Origin: Brachynemurus nebulosus
Taxonomy: Eukaryota; Arthropoda; Insecta; Neuroptera; Myrmeleontidae
Assembly (NCBI GenBank): GCA_035578155.1
Contig: JAPWDM010000016.1
Span: 6,544,005-6,608,004, forward strand
DNA: 64,000 nt
Direction: 5' to 3'
The translations under genes and the position numbers were made by a program. Each line of letters starts with the position of its first letter. Position 1 is the first letter of the stretch. This document shows positions 1 to 12,739 of the stretch, in pieces. Under the pieces are notes generated by a model, which saw only the letters and a program-made list of their open reading frames with translations, was not told where the DNA came from and did no database searches.

Positions 1-734
1 TGTTTGCGAGTGTATTGAAACATCAGCTCAGTATTTTTTTTTCCTGAAGTGAACCCATACCCGTTGTCTTTAGTATTCCACCAGTTTCAAAGGCGTCATT
101 GTTTAACCTGACTGACCATAAAAAGGTACGCTTAAAGTGTAATATTCAGTATTTATGCAATTAATCATCTAAAAACCATTATATCATAAAAATAAACACG
201 AATTTAATTAATGTTATAAAATAAAAAATAAGAAAAATTAACAAATGAACACATTAAAGCGTAGCTTAAGTCTTGAATAAAATCTGAAGGCGAAAGGTTA
301 AAAAATTAAACAATTAAATTGTATTACAGATATATTTTTTTCTATTGAACACAGTAATAAATAACAGATTATGCCAAACATATTTTTTCACAAAAGATAA
401 AAAAATAATTAGTTGTCCAGGAGGAAGAACGGGGGTCTGATTTCCTACCAACCCCATTAGGTACCGGGAATACTAAATCGCGGTAGCTTTCTTTGTGAAC
501 ATTTGGTATACATGTAGATTCATGTACAGCTTAATAACAAGGAGAGGGCACGACATGGGAAATTTACTTCAGGATGGGATTTCGCAGGATTATAGTCCCT
601 CCAAAGATTAATTAATTGTTAAAATATAAAGACCCATTGGTCAGTCAATTTCGAGAAAAACGCTTTCAAAATTCTAGCTTCATTTACTGAATATTTATAT
701 ATAGTATAAGTTATTGGTGTGTCAAATCAACGAA

Positions 735-802
735 CAGGTGGTGCCGTCGGTAGCGTGCTGGATTGGCAACTAGAGTGCACGGGTTCGATTCCGACTGACT
801 AC
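735..802 (+). repeat. tRNA-derived (SINE-like) promoter segment
   Basis: A box-A-like stretch (GGTGCCGTCGGTAGCG, near 738-753) is followed about 30 bp later by a good pol III B box, GGGTTCGATTCCG (781-793). No clean acceptor stem can be paired, so this is a tRNA-derived SINE head rather than a working tRNA gene. An inverted relative sits in the other arm of the foldback. Confidence 0.6.
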
Positions 803-1410
803 AGCTATTAATTGCATCTTTTTTATTTTGTTAATTAACTATTAAAATTAATAAATTTCAAAAATAAATAATTATTGCTAACAATAAATATCATAAATTA
901 AAATATAATTGTATTTTTTTTAATTCGTAACCATTTACTGAATACTTTTTTAATAAGTAATTTGTTTTTGTTTTTTTTTTTTTTTTTAAGCAGGTAAATA
1001 ATAAAATTATCAAAACCATTTTTAAATTAAAAAATTAAGAATTTTATTGATTATAGAACTTATAATTTTATATGCAAGGACCGCAATGATAATTTTTATG
1101 TTCGTGTACAAAATCGTCTTGAAAATATTTTTTGTTTTGAACGTTTTTATAAAAATTTTCATTCCGGTTCTTGTATATAATTATAAGTGAATTTATAATT
1201 AAAAAATGGTTTTGGTAATTTTATTATATACCTGTTTAAAAAAAAGAAAAAAAAAGTATTATTAAAAAAGTATTCAGTAAATGGTTACGAATTAAAAAAA
1301 AAATTATATTTTAATTTATGATAATTATTGTTAGAAATTATTATTTATTTTTGAAATTTATTAATTTTAATAGTTAATTAACAAAATTTAAAAAAAATGT
1401 AATAAAACTT

Positions 1411-1480
1411 GCAGTCAGTCGGAATCGAATCCGTGCACTCTAGTCGGCAGTGTAGCATGCGCCACCGACTGCGCTACCTT
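1411..1480 (-). repeat. tRNA-derived (SINE-like) promoter segment, inverted copy
   Basis: Read on the minus strand, it has an A-box-like TAGCGCAGTCGGTGG (near 1463-1477) and a B box GGATTCGATTCCG (about 1420-1432). It is the counterpart of the segment at 735-802 in the opposite arm and matches the tRNA consensus slightly better there. Confidence 0.6.
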
Positions 1481-2317
1481 GTCGTTGAGTTGACACACCA
1501 GTAACTTATATATAAACATTCAGTAAATGAAGAGAATTTTGAAAACGTTTTTCTCGAAATTGACTGGCCAATGCGTTTTTATATTTTAACAATTAATTAA
1601 TCTTTGGAGGGACCATAGTCCTGCGAAATCCCATCACGAAATCAATTTCGTAGGTCGTGCCCTCTCCTTGTAAGAAATGCTGCAGGCCAGAGCCGGCGAA
1701 AGAATTGACGGGTCCCCAGGCACAACAAAACATTTTCAAACATTTTTCTCCAACAATACAAATAATGAGACCTATGTGAGAGCAACAACAAACTGTTCTC
1801 TTTCCAATAATAACATGGTAGCGAAAATATGAATTGTAGACGAATTTACATGTATAGCCAATTGTTCTCGAAGAAAGCGACGACGAATAGTGTTCCCCGT
1901 TCAGTTCGGTTGGTACGAAACCTGACCAGTTCTTCCACTTGGACAACTAATTATTTTTTTTATCTTCCGTTAAGTGATATGTTTGACATAATCTGTTATT
2001 TATTACTGCGTTCAATAGGAATAATAATATCTTTATCTAATACAATTTAATTGTTTAATTGTTTCATTTTTTAATTAATCGTCCTTCAGGTCTTATGCAA
2101 AACTTGATTTTTTTTATTTGTTATTCTATAATATTAATTAAATTCGTGTTGATTGCATAAATACTGAATGTCACACCTTAGGCGTACGTTTTTATGGTCA
2201 GTAAGGTTAAACAATGACGCTTTTGAATCTGATGGAATACTAAAAGCAACGGGTGGGTATGGGTTCACTTCAGGAAAAATAAAATACAGAGCTGACGTTT
2301 CAATACACTCGCAAACA

Positions 2318-2885
2318 TAACAAAAAGAATTTAAGAAAATGCCAACTCGGACAATCAAAAAAAATATTGTTTTAAATGAGTGTCTTGGACTATCTCGAAT
2401 TTTACGAAAATCGGCAAACAAAATTTTACGGCAAAAGTCGGCGAACCACTTATATTATATTATACCGAACGGCAGTTGATTTATACATCATCGAATATAA
2501 TTTTATTGAAATTCACGAAAAGAAAAAAGTAATTAAAGTTAATAAAATTATACCCCGTATATCGAAAATAGTTTTTTTTTTATTTTAAAAGTTGTTTACA
2601 ATATTTTATAATTATTTTTAACTTGTATGTCCAATGCATACGTAATTTCCTTTCCTTATTTTGAATCGTTGTATATATTCTTTATAAAAATATTAACATA
2701 GAACTTAATTCTTAATCACTGACGTATGAATCATATTCGCCTATGTCCAGTTGTGCTCTGAGACATACATATAGTGTATTATGTTTACTTTGTTATAAAT
2801 GTGGAAAAATGCACTTAAAAAAAAGTGGAAATTTGCAGATTTTTATATAGAATAGTATGTTAATATACGAAGGGACTAGAGTCTG
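2318..2885. other. AT-rich stretch, nothing recognised
   Basis: The only ORFs are short and AT-rich, with no recognisable motif. No RNA gene or mobile-element boundary is visible. Confidence 0.5.
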
Positions 2886-2889
2886 ACTT

Positions 2890-3060
2890 TTCGTTTCGAG
2901 TGTGAGGTTTGTTGCCAGAGGGCCTGTAAAGGCCCGAGGGCAACAATTCACACTAGTGAAGGAAAAGAAAACCACTTTGATTCTGTGGCGTATGTACTAT
3001 TTTTTGCAATTCCGGTTAATTTAAATTTATAAAGATTAAGACAAAATTATATAAATATCA
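2890..3060. repeat. Direct repeat copy 1 with a GGCC hairpin
   Basis: The stem-loop at 2911-2944 pairs GTTGCC with GGCAAC and GGGCC with GGCCC around TGTAAA. It is followed by a tail containing TTCTGTGGCG. The whole unit recurs in the same orientation at about 5820-5990. The two copies flank the foldback at 3211-5603, which suggests that the foldback inserted between, or is carried by, a larger repeated unit. Confidence 0.7.
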
Positions 3061-3210
3061 TTAATTTTTAATATTCAAGCCGTAGTTTAATTAAAAAATA
3101 GTATTTTAATTTTTAATTTTATTTTACATTCTTCATCGATTAAAAAAAAACCAGCCACTAGAACGGTCATGGTCACCTTTTCAATTTTTAACAAGTAAAG
3201 GTATTGAAGT

Positions 3211-5603
3211 GATAATTCATGATTTTGATGAAACTTGGTAGGTGTGTAGAACACAGAAAAATAACAGACCCGTATTTTTTTTTATCGGCCAAAAACGCTA
3301 TTTAAGGGGTCAAATCCACTCCCAAAGTTCGGGTAAAAATTTAATTTTGTCAAATTACTCAAAAACTATAACAGAAAAAAGTTTAAATTGACACCACCCT
3401 TCATTTTTAAAGATCTTTCTACTGATGTACTCAAATCCAGGGTCGGACCGACTGGAGGGGCCCTGACTATAAAATTGAAGGTAAATTTTGAAATAGGGTG
3501 AACATGGTTCGGCCAATCAAAATACTAATATCAAATATGAAAACTACATCAAAAATACTAGTTTACCTGTTTTTGCTAAAATCCGTTACGGTAAAGCTAA
3601 AAGTTCAAATTTTAATCTAAAATCTTAGATGTGCTCTCAATATTTTACTTATAATATCTTTAAAAGTAACTTTTTAAATCGTTTTTATTTATTGTATTTA
3701 TATTCTACAATTGATATTTAAACAAAAATATTGGACAAAATTTTATTTTGTTATTCGTACAAAATTGAGGGCTCTATACAAATTCCCGTAGCTCTAGTCA
3801 ACTTCCCATTGGAAGTTATTGTAATGGGTCCGATTTTACAAATCGCTAATTTGGAAATATCTCCACATTTCAAGGTGACTGGAATCCGAATCCATCGTTT
3901 TTAGTGTGATGTCTATGTATGTGGTCGTTAGTTCGTTCATGATTTTTTTCGTCTCGATCTTGAGAACAAATAATGATATCAACTCCGGACTAATTTCATT
4001 AGATGTTTAATTAAACAATAAAGAATGGATAAAGTTTTCAGCAAATTCGGATTATCGGTTTGTTTTTTGTAATAAAAAACGGAATTAACTTTATTAACAC
4101 AACATAGATCATAGAGATTTGTTACCATGTCTTTATTGTACAATGGCCTAAAAACCTAATTGATGTTAAAAACGCCAGTAAATTATTATAAAATTTATGA
4201 AAGGGAAAATAAACACGAGATAAGAAACTTTTTATGAAATATTTTTGGTCTGGCATATCTTGAGAACAAATGATAATAACATTTGTTTGATAAGGGTGGC
4301 CCCACCCTTACGTACAGAGGGCGAAGTCCCCGGTGTGGTACAAGGGACAAAGCCTCTATCGGGGGCTCAGGGGAGGACCCCCCTGAAATGAAAAAAAATT
4401 GTTTATGTACAGTAGTCTCTAGTCTTGAAAGACACCCAGTGGGAAGTTGACAGTGTGGGTAGACCTGTCCCCCCAAATTTTTAAGATTGGGAACTGTTGA
4501 AATATTTTGAAAACAGAATCGATAGAGGCAAAATTTAAATTGACTAATAGTCATATTTCTTGCATATTTCTATGTAATTAATTATTACAGTTTTTATACA
4601 TAACAAATTTTACTTTACAGTAAATTATTCTTTTGAAATTAATGATCCAGCATTTTTATTAACTAGTAGAATAGTACTCTAAAGGAAATTTAATATTATA
4701 CGATTTCTATTAAAAATATAAAAGGCTTCATTATAAAAGTATTACTCGTATATCTGTTAAATACTAGTGATCCGAACGGAATTCACCAATGCTGAAAAAT
4801 TGGAAGTAGGGTGCACTAAAAATTGGGTGTAGTAAATATTTAATTTTTTCTGAAGACCCGTTAATAACTACAACCCTGGATTTATATATGTTAATATCCC
4901 TGTATATTTTTTCGAGCTCTAAAACAATTATGTATATGCTACATCAATTTAAATTTTGTCTCTACCGATTGTGTTTTTAAAATATTTCAAGTTTCCAATA
5001 ATAAGTAGAGTTACCAGAATTTGTATAGAGCCCTTAATTTTGTACAAATAATATTATAATAAAATTTTATCCAATATTTTTGTTTAAATATTAATTGTAG
5101 CGTATAAATACAATAAGTAAAAACGATTTAAAAAGTTATCTTTAAAGATATTATTTATAAGTAAAATATTGAGTGCACATGTAATACTTTAGATTAAGAT
5201 TTGAGCTTTTAGCTTTAATGTAACAGCTTTTAGCAAAAACAGGTAAACTAGTATTTTTGATGTAGTTTTCATATTTGATATTAATATTTTGATTGGCCGA
5301 ACCATATTCACCCTATTTCAAAATTTACCCTCAATTTTATAGTCAAGTCCCCTCCAGTAGGTCCGACCCTGGATTTGAGTACATCAGTAGAAACATCTTT
5401 AAAAATAAAGAGTTGTGTCAATTTAAACTTTTTTTCTATCTGTTATAGTTTTCGATTAATTTGACAAAATTAAATTTTTACCCGAATTTTGGGGGTGGAT
5501 TTCATCCCTTAAATAGCGTTTTTGGCCGATAAAAAAAAATACGGGTCTGTTTTTTTTCTGTGTTCTACACACCTACCAAGTTTCATCAAAATCGTGAATT
5601 ATC
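3211..5603. repeat. Foldback element with about 590-bp inverted arms
   Basis: The arm 3211-3800 (GATAATTCATGATTTTGATG at the tip) is inverted at about 5008-5603. The arms share a region with TTTTTATCGGCCAAAAACGC and GGGTAAAAATTTAATTTTG. The roughly 1.2-kb centre has no recognisable gene; an ORF at 4195-4554 on the minus strand has no domain I know. Sequence of the same family forms the arms of 35428-36911 and a solo fragment at 27421-27620. Confidence 0.8.
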
Positions 5604-5819
5604 TATTTAATTTAAGCTAAACTTCGTTTGCTGATTGGTGATGCTCTGTAAATTGTCCTTGTTTTTTGGCTTAAAAGTGGGAGCAAAATAATTTTTTAGT
5701 GCCTTGAAATTGAAAGTGACACTTTACTCCTTATTATGAGGGACTATTGTGCTTCATGTGTTTTAGTTTTGAAATTCCAAAATAGTATTATATACACCAA
5801 GGCATTAAGGTATGAGTTT

Positions 5820-5990
5820 TAATCCCGAGTGTGAATTTTGTTGCCAGAGGGCCTGTAAAGGCCCGAGGGCAACAAATCACACGAGGGATGAACAAAAAAA
5901 CGCTTTTGTTCTGTGGCGAATATAGATACTTTTTTTTGTAATTCCGAATAATTTAAATTATAAAAATTTAAAAAAGTTAATTAAATGTCA
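5820..5990. repeat. Direct repeat copy 2 with a GGCC hairpin
   Basis: Second copy of the unit at 2890-3060. Its stem-loop at 5840-5873 is identical in sequence to the one at 2911-2944, while the flanks have diverged more. The invariance of the hairpin against its flanks suggests selection on the structure or homogenisation. Confidence 0.7.
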
Positions 5991-6190
5991 TTCAAATTAT
6001 TATTTTGTAATAATATTCGATCAAGTATACTTTGGATAAATCAATTGAACTGTACAATACATTGTAACTGTTTATCTTTATGCAAGTTTGAATTTGTTTA
6101 TTATTTCAAATTACCTAGCAACGCTATTTAAGTTAAATCTCTTTAAATTGTGCTTTCTGATTGGTTTTAAAGCGGGAGAAATAGTTATTT

Positions 6191-6413
6191 TCGATACATA
6201 TGCGTAAAGAGAGGGTATTCTAGTAGGTTTAAATTTGGGCACGAGTCTAAGGGACTGACGTATACACAACGAGATCGAGGGCGCTGAATACTCCCACGAG
6301 CCGTCAGGCGAGTGGGGGTAAGCGCAAGAGATCTCGTTGTGTATGCGTCAGTCCCTTTAGCGAGTGCCCCAATTTAAGCCTACTGGATACCTCTCTTTAC
6401 GCATACGTATCGA
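6191..6413. repeat. Palindromic MITE (copy 1)
   Basis: The ends TCGATACATATGCG and CGCATACGTATCGA are inverted repeats. The arms continue through AAAGAGAGG, GGGCACGAG and GACGTATACACAACGAGAT to a short central loop near 6290-6315. A second copy of the family, with a shorter loop, lies at 29157-29343. No coding capacity. Confidence 0.8.
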
Positions 6414-6570
6414 ACATAGGTAATTTTTTACCTGCTTCTAAAGTTCAATAGGGAGAAAAAAATTAATTATTTTTAAGCAATTTTAAAAAATGGTAGGGTT
6501 AATTTTATTTTATAATAAGGTTATATGAAGAAAAAAACAGTTTTTATTAATTTGTAGATTATTTTTATTT

Positions 6571-6700
6571 TTATTATTCCATGTTTAATTTTATTTCAAT
6601 GTAACTATAACACGATGATGGTTCATGAGGAATTTTTATTATTCCATGTTTAATTTTATTTCAATGTAAATATAACACGATGATGGGTCATGAGGAATTA
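6571..6700. repeat. 65-bp tandem duplication
   Basis: Two adjacent, nearly identical copies beginning TTATTATTCCATGTTTAATT start at 6571 and 6636. They differ by only a few bases, so the duplication is recent. Confidence 0.8.
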
Positions 6701-7018
6701 TAACGAAATGACCAACTGGTATATTATTTTGACAGCTAATCAACTTTGTATGAAATTGTTGACATCGTAAGACGTGGTGTATGAGCTAACAAAGTTTCAC
6801 TTGACGTCTTACAAAGGAAAAAACTCTAACAAAAGAGAAATCAATGTCTATTTTGTTTTATTGATAAAAAAAGACAAACGGCAGATAGTATTGGACTTTT
6901 GCAAATTTAAACTAGTTTATCGTAAAAAAAAACGTAATTATGAACGTATGTAATTATATTATTTTAGAAATAGGGTAGATATTTTACTTTATAGTCCTTT
7001 TTATACATAAGTAATATA

Positions 7019-7275
7019 CAGTACCGACAGAAAGTTTGAGGCAGGTTACAAAATTTTTTTAAAATCGTTCGATGAGTAATTACGTTTATATTAACAATGT
7101 CTACGTATTAAAATACATTTATCTATTTTTTCTATACTATAAAAAACGGTTAAACAATATTAAAATTGGTTTTAAACAATACTTGTAGGCTTTTCCAAAT
7201 TTTTTCCAAAAAAACAACAATTTTGAGTATTTTTTTAAATCTGAGTGACCTGCCTCAAACTTTGTGTCGGTACTG
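7019..7275. mobile_element. Tc1/mariner-like MITE, TA target duplication
   Basis: The terminal inverted repeats run CAGTACCGACAGAAAGTTTG on the left and end ...TGTCGGTACTG on the right, and include the shared GAGGCAGGT. A TA dinucleotide flanks each end (7017-7018 and 7276-7277). The 257-bp body has no transposase ORF. The CAGT start and TA duplication fit the Tc1/mariner superfamily, so this is a non-autonomous derivative. Confidence 0.8.
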
Positions 7276-7277
7276 TA

Positions 7278-9110
7278 TGTAGTACCGAACATGGCATGCA
7301 TTTGTATTGAAATATTACTATGTTCTACCAACTAAAATTTTTCCATAAAAATATATGTTATAGAGTAATAAGAGACAAATTATTGAACAAAAAATGGTAG
7401 GTGTCGCTAACGCCTAAGTGCCAAAAAAAATTTTCTTAAATTTAAAAATTTAAAAAAATTAGTATAATAAAGGGATATAACGTTAATTTTTTTTTCATTA
7501 CTTCGTCTAAGGTGGGTACACAATATATATTAAACTCAAATAAATCAGTTCAGTAGTTTCGTCAAAAAAAATTTTTTTTGAAAATTTTTGTCTGTTTGTG
7601 TATTCATAAACTATTAGCCTCGGAGGATTGAAATTTGGCAGGAATGTATCTGGGGCTAAGAAGTATTATTTCCTATAAAAACAATCAATTTTGCGCCAAG
7701 GGCCGATTTCCCTATCTTACCCGGCTATGCCCTTTTATTCCTAAATTTTTTTGGAACAAATTACGCTTTGTAGTAACGTAAGAATTGACATTTAACTTTA
7801 TTAAGTAATCTAAAAATATTGTAACTATTGTAGTAAATAACTGAAAATTTTGCGGAAATTTTTTAGACATTTTATTTAGTGTATTAACACAGGAAGAATA
7901 TTAGTGACCCAGTTTTGCAGATGACATAGGTAAAGTTCACATTGTAGACGGCGGGTTAAATATATTTTTACATGAAATTTTTTGACATTTGGCCATTTTA
8001 TCAAATTTGAAAGAATTTTTTCGAATAACAATAGGAATATTAAGAAATTTTTACGTCTGTGGAAAATCATCGAATTATATTCATTGTATAAACATTTATG
8101 AACAAAATCATAATTTAACAATATTTTACTAATTTACAGTTAATTTGTCACTAACTAATGTTACTAATTTATATTTTCTTTTAATAGATAATTTTTGGTG
8201 GAAGGTTTTGGAAATAGCACATTTTCAAATTCTCAAATGTTCTACCACACCTTATTTTTGGAGATCACAAAAGAAGTTTGAAATTAATTAGATCTTTACT
8301 GACAAGATTTGTATTTTAACACTTTTTTAAACAATTTTTTTTTTTTAGAAATAGACGAATGTTTTTATTAGCATGTGTTTATAATTATAATGAGTAATTT
8401 ATTTTATTTTTCATTATGTATACAAAGTCACATAAAAAACATACAGAAAAGATAATTAAATATTAATATTATAAGCACAGCAAATTAGACATTTAAAAGA
8501 AAATATTAAAACATTCATTTAATTCCAATTTTTTAATAAAATCTTATTATGAGCACAATTATAAATTCTATATCGCACGCGCCGTACGCTTTCAATATGA
8601 ATACTGAACAGTCAGTGTACAACATACAAGGATTAAATTTTAAAATTTTAAATTGTCAACAAAGAAAGATTTTTAAAAAAAATTTTTAACAATTAAAATT
8701 TCCGGTTACTGATATTTGTTCTAAATTAAAATGCATAATTATAGATGAGGGTCGTCATTCCAAAGTCTGCAATCTCCACCTTGCTCAAATTTTGGAAAAT
8801 CGCGAAAAACTGATTTAGACTATTGGAGTTCGAATATACTAATAAAAATTAGTATGTTTAGAGATTTAGACCATAAAAAAAGATTTCCAGTGTCAAAATC
8901 CACGTATTTTTTAAACTTTCTGAGTTATTTAGAGCTCTAAATGTTGGAGACTGCAGATTATGATTTGAACTAGTGGATATTGCCGACTTTGTTCCAAACG
9001 TAATTGGATGTTGCTTATTTAGATTTAAATAGTCATACAATTTGAGATTTATTTCACACATTAATTTCTTATCATATTGAAAATACATACTACGATTTAG
9101 ATTATTTTTA
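7278..9110. other. AT-rich stretch, nothing recognised
   Basis: Only short AT-rich ORFs on both strands, without motifs. No element ends, RNA genes or tandem arrays stood out. Confidence 0.5.
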
Positions 9111-9114
9111 ATTT

Positions 9115-9370
9115 AGCATACAGAAGGTTAGCATACAGGAGGCCTAGGTTCGAATCCCGGCTGAATAGAGATTCTCTATTCTCTACTTTGGATGTCTGGG
9201 GTGCACTCATACTTTGTGAGGAATAATGAGTAGTTATATGTGTATGAGTGGTGGGATTACAGAGTAAAAAAAAATAATGTTAGGGATTTAGAAAAATGAT
9301 GAGGCTCTTTGTGATACGCACAAAAATTGTGAAGAAGCTTTTTCTTCACCACAAAGAATTTATAGTTTAC
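9115..9370 (+). mobile_element. tRNA-derived SINE, probably 5' truncated
   Basis: A near-perfect pol III B box, GGTTCGAATCCCGGC (9146-9160), lies near the left end after AGCATACAGGAGGCCTA. A unique body and a tail with the direct motif CTTACTTA follow. The A box is weak, so the 5' end is probably degraded. The body contains an inverted pair GTGAAGAAGC/TTCTTCAC around 9330-9351. Confidence 0.6.
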
Positions 9371-9919
9371 TTACTTATATTTAATTAAAAGTGATGGAGA
9401 TGAAAAGATGATTATCTTAACTTGTCTTTATGAATAGCCATCATAGGTTTTATCGGTGGTTTTTTTTTTTAGTAGGATAACTTTTTATAGGTATATATGT
9501 GACTAGGGTTGCTACCATTTTTTAAGAAAATAAGGTATTTTTAAAATTTTGTGCAAAAAAACAAAATACAATTAACTAAAAAAAGTACGCGTTCCTACTT
9601 TTTTCGATTTTGTATTACAAGAAAATCCTTATAAATTCGTCATATCTGTCATTGCATTCATTAGCTTACTCCCACTTGACCACTTTTAAATAGTCAGTAT
9701 CAGATCTGACGCAATTTAATAAACAGTGTCGTTTTGATTTTTTTAAACTCATTTAAATATTTATTGTTAATGGTATTTCAATTATTTTCCTAACTAATAA
9801 ATTAAATTTTGTAGACTGATGATTTTGTAGATAAAAAAAGGGCGTCTAGGTGGCGTCTGTATTAGATAAAAGTCTGAAAAACGGACATAGAATCTCACAG
9901 TTTTTAATTTCTTAATCAA

Positions 9920-10310
9920 AAGTCTGTTGAAAAATTATTTTTTGAACTAAAATAAGTTAATACCCCTGCATCTGCATAACATAGCGTATTCCCGAACATA
10001 AAAGTTACTTTTTCTTGAGAACCCGCTTTCCTAGAATAATGGTTCAAAATGTATCTTCTGTGATTTTCTTCGCTTTTTACCATAATGTAAAAAAATTGCA
10101 AAAACTTTTAAATTTTGGCAAATTTTTGCAAAAAACTCATTTTCTTGAGGTTTCCGAAATCGGACGTGTCTGGCTGGAGAACTGATCCAAGATTTTTGGA
10201 CTTCCAACATTTTACTGTTTTATTATATTCAAATCCTAAAGGTATCCTATTATTATAACAAAATTCATCCCAAAGTGAATTTCTCGGAATTTTAGGCAAT
10301 CAAATTTTCG
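9920..10310 (-). repeat. Degenerate copy of an interspersed repeat family
   Basis: It shares TACCCCTGCATCTGCATAAC and AAAAAACTCATTTTCTTG with the copies at 41341-41745 and 12466-12795. This copy lacks the (CA)n(TA)n end. No gene is recognised; the short ORFs across it are AT-rich noise. Confidence 0.55.
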
Positions 10311-10766
10311 AAAATTCGAAAGTAATTTAAAATAGAAATAGTCCTCACTGTATGAAATTTTGAATTATGATATATTTCGATGTTAAAAAACGTCGTTCAA
10401 AACTACTGATTCAAATTATTAGTAGAAATGCTGTAAAATGGATAAAATTTTTATTTTTTAAGACGAAATTTGTTATAAAGTTAATTTTATTTAATTTATG
10501 GCGAATGAAAATATTAATTAAATGAGAATTCTGATACTTATTACGTGAAGAATGTGTTCTACTTCATTATTGTCCAAGAAGAAATTCAACAAAATTTCTG
10601 ATTTCTCGCTGGTGACATGGTTAACATATTTATACGTACTATAATTATGTGTAAGGAATTTCCTTTATTAAATACTAGCTGTACGCGCGACGTCGTTCGC
10701 GCATAAAATAAATGAGAAGTATATAAGTATAATCATTATAAAGCATTTGTAGAGAACAATAGTTTT

Positions 10767-11160
10767 GCGTAATGCATCCACATGCTCAAAATGATTTTTG
10801 TATTTTCCCGAGGGAAGGAAACATTTTACTGTAATAAAAAGTATCCTAAATGTTGACGCAGGTAATAAGCTATCACCACAAAAATTTCATAAAAATCCGT
10901 TCAATAGTTTTTGCGTAATGTGTGCACATGTTCAAAATGGTTTTTCTATTTTGCCGTGGGGATGAGACATTTTCCCGGAATAAAAAGTATCTTAGATCTT
11001 AACTCAGGTAATAGGTTATCACCACACAAAATTGCATCAAAATCCGTTGAATAATTTTTGCGTAATGTGTGCATATGCTCAACATAGTTTTTATATTTTC
11101 CCGTGGGAATTAGACATTTTCCTGGAGTAACAAGACATATGTTACTCCGGGAAAACAAGA
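10767..11160 (-). repeat. Three tandem units of about 147 bp (LINE 3'-end-like)
   Basis: Units start at GCGTAATG at 10767, 10913 and 11060. Each reads through CACATG, a (A/T)TTTTCCCG(T/A)GGG segment, a CATTTT...AATAAAAAGTATC segment and AAAATCCGTT. An inverted relative with about two units lies at 44206-44520. The segment beginning CTAGCTGTACGCGCGACG (10675) resembles the ends of RTE-type LINE repeats found widely in arthropods; that assignment is an inference. Confidence 0.7.
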
Positions 11161-11224
11161 CATATGTTACTCAAATTTTCTATTCATTTCGGGGCAATGT
11201 AAAGCTAAAGGCTTAGATGTTGAA

Positions 11225-11465
11225 TATGATATAATAGAGTTTGTTTGACAAACACAACAAACACTGCCGCTCACCTTCAAACTTGTTGGTCAAACACGTC
11301 AAACAAGTTGATCAATCAAGATTTTCATCAAACACGTCAAACACGTACATTATTTGACAAACGGGTCAAATAAAGCTACTATCAAGTAGCTACTTTCAAA
11401 TATCAAATATACTATCAAATAATTTGACAAACACGTAAAACTTGACAAACAATTTGATCGTTTAC
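11225..11465. repeat. Cluster of degenerate TTTGAC/GTCAAA repeats
   Basis: The motif TCAAACACGTCAAAC and its variants (TTTGACAAACACG, CAAACAAGTTG) recur at least eight times in about 240 bp. The units are not in strict register. Each contains a small palindrome around ACGT. Confidence 0.6.
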
Positions 11466-12430
11466 AGGAAACTTTAAGATTGAATATACAAAATTCTTTC
11501 ATTATTTATATATTATATTCTCTTCTTTATATTTGAAAATAAATTTTTCCACTTTCGTTTAGATTTTATCCCTAAAAATAGAGAGTCGTTAGTCATAAAA
11601 ACGAAGAACGTTCTCACCAAAGATATTGCCAGTATGAAAAAATGTAAGAAAATAAAGCAAGCATGTGAAAAAGTTATTTTTCAATTACAGTTCAGTTACA
11701 ATCAGTTTCAGTTTTTCAATTTATTTTAAGTTTCCACTTTAAATTTTTGTAAAGCGATTCAAATTCAAAACTGTTAATCAGAGAATCAGTAATTACGAAT
11801 TTTACCAGAAACATGGATATTGTAAAATCTAAACCGTATAAACGAACAAAAAAATTCAAATTTTCAAATTTCTGGAAAAGCTCATATTTTAAATTTAATT
11901 GCTATAAATGATTTATTTACATATTAAATTTATTAACATAATTAATAAATATTTGAATGCAATCTAAATGAAATATTTTATAAATTTTTATTGAAAAATT
12001 GAATCTTATAAATTTTTTTTAAAATGATTGAAAATCATAGTTACTTAGGATATTTTTGTTATTTATATGTCAAAATATTTCCTTTACACAATAAAAAAAA
12101 TGTAAATTAGAATGTTGAATATTTTTTTAACTTAATAATAAAAAGGAAATTTAAACGGATTTATGTTTTCAGCAAATTTTAGTGATATTTAACATACCTA
12201 CATAAAATCAATTAAATTAGAAAAGATTTTAGAACATTCCTTACGCCTTATGTCTTGCGTCTAACTCTGACAAAATTTATTGTGGGAAGGCCCACATAAT
12301 TAATTTCAAATTGTCATAACGTATTCCCATAGTATCCAGCGGTTTTTAAAAAACAACTTGAGACAAAAATAAATAAGGATTTTATGTGATTGAGTGAGAT
12401 AAATGTACATCGCCGACTGCCTTGCCTAAA
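11466..12430. other. AT-rich stretch, nothing recognised
   Basis: No ORF above about 60 codons, no element ends and no RNA gene were recognised. Confidence 0.5.
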
Positions 12431-12465
12431 AAAATTGTTTCATTACATATCACTCAAAAAGCTTC

Positions 12466-12739
12466 CTTTTTGAAAATGTACCCTTTTAAAAATTGAAATG
12501 GAGACAGTTTGTTTTGCTCATCTTTCCAATGGTATAAAAAAAATTTGAAAAGTTGTTTAATTCTGACAGAAAACTTACTTTTTTGACAAAAAATGCCCGA
12601 AATACCTGCTTCTGGGCATCCGATGTGTCTGACTAACGAACTTAGCCGAGCCAATTCGGAATCTAGTCCGCACACAAAACGTCATAAGCATTAGACGTTT
12701 CGTTCGAGAGTTATCGTGGCGGCACACACACACACACAT

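Larger units (their letters stand above)
1..2317. repeat. Large foldback element with long inverted arms, cut by the window start
   Basis: The first kilobase is the approximate reverse complement of about 1200-2317. The stretch at 1-130 (GTTTGCGAGTGTATTG at the tip) recurs inverted at 2200-2317. The stretch at 541-640 (GGAGAGGGCACGAC) recurs inverted at 1590-1670. Even the central 1010-1220 is roughly self-complementary, with its centre near 1115. Both arms carry a tRNA-like stretch. The left arm may continue outside the window. No transposase ORF is present. This looks like a foldback DNA transposon or an inverted duplication; the class is unknown. Confidence 0.85.

Noticed and set aside
737..802. 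Functional tRNA gene (also 1411-1480, 9140-9165, 19418-19488, 22113-22185, 25660-25730)
   Set aside because: B boxes are good but acceptor and anticodon stems do not pair, and the segments lie in repeats; SINE-like origin is more likely.
4195..4554. 119-codon minus-strand ORF in the centre of a foldback
   Set aside because: Low-complexity composition, no motif, no promoter-like signals; probably chance.
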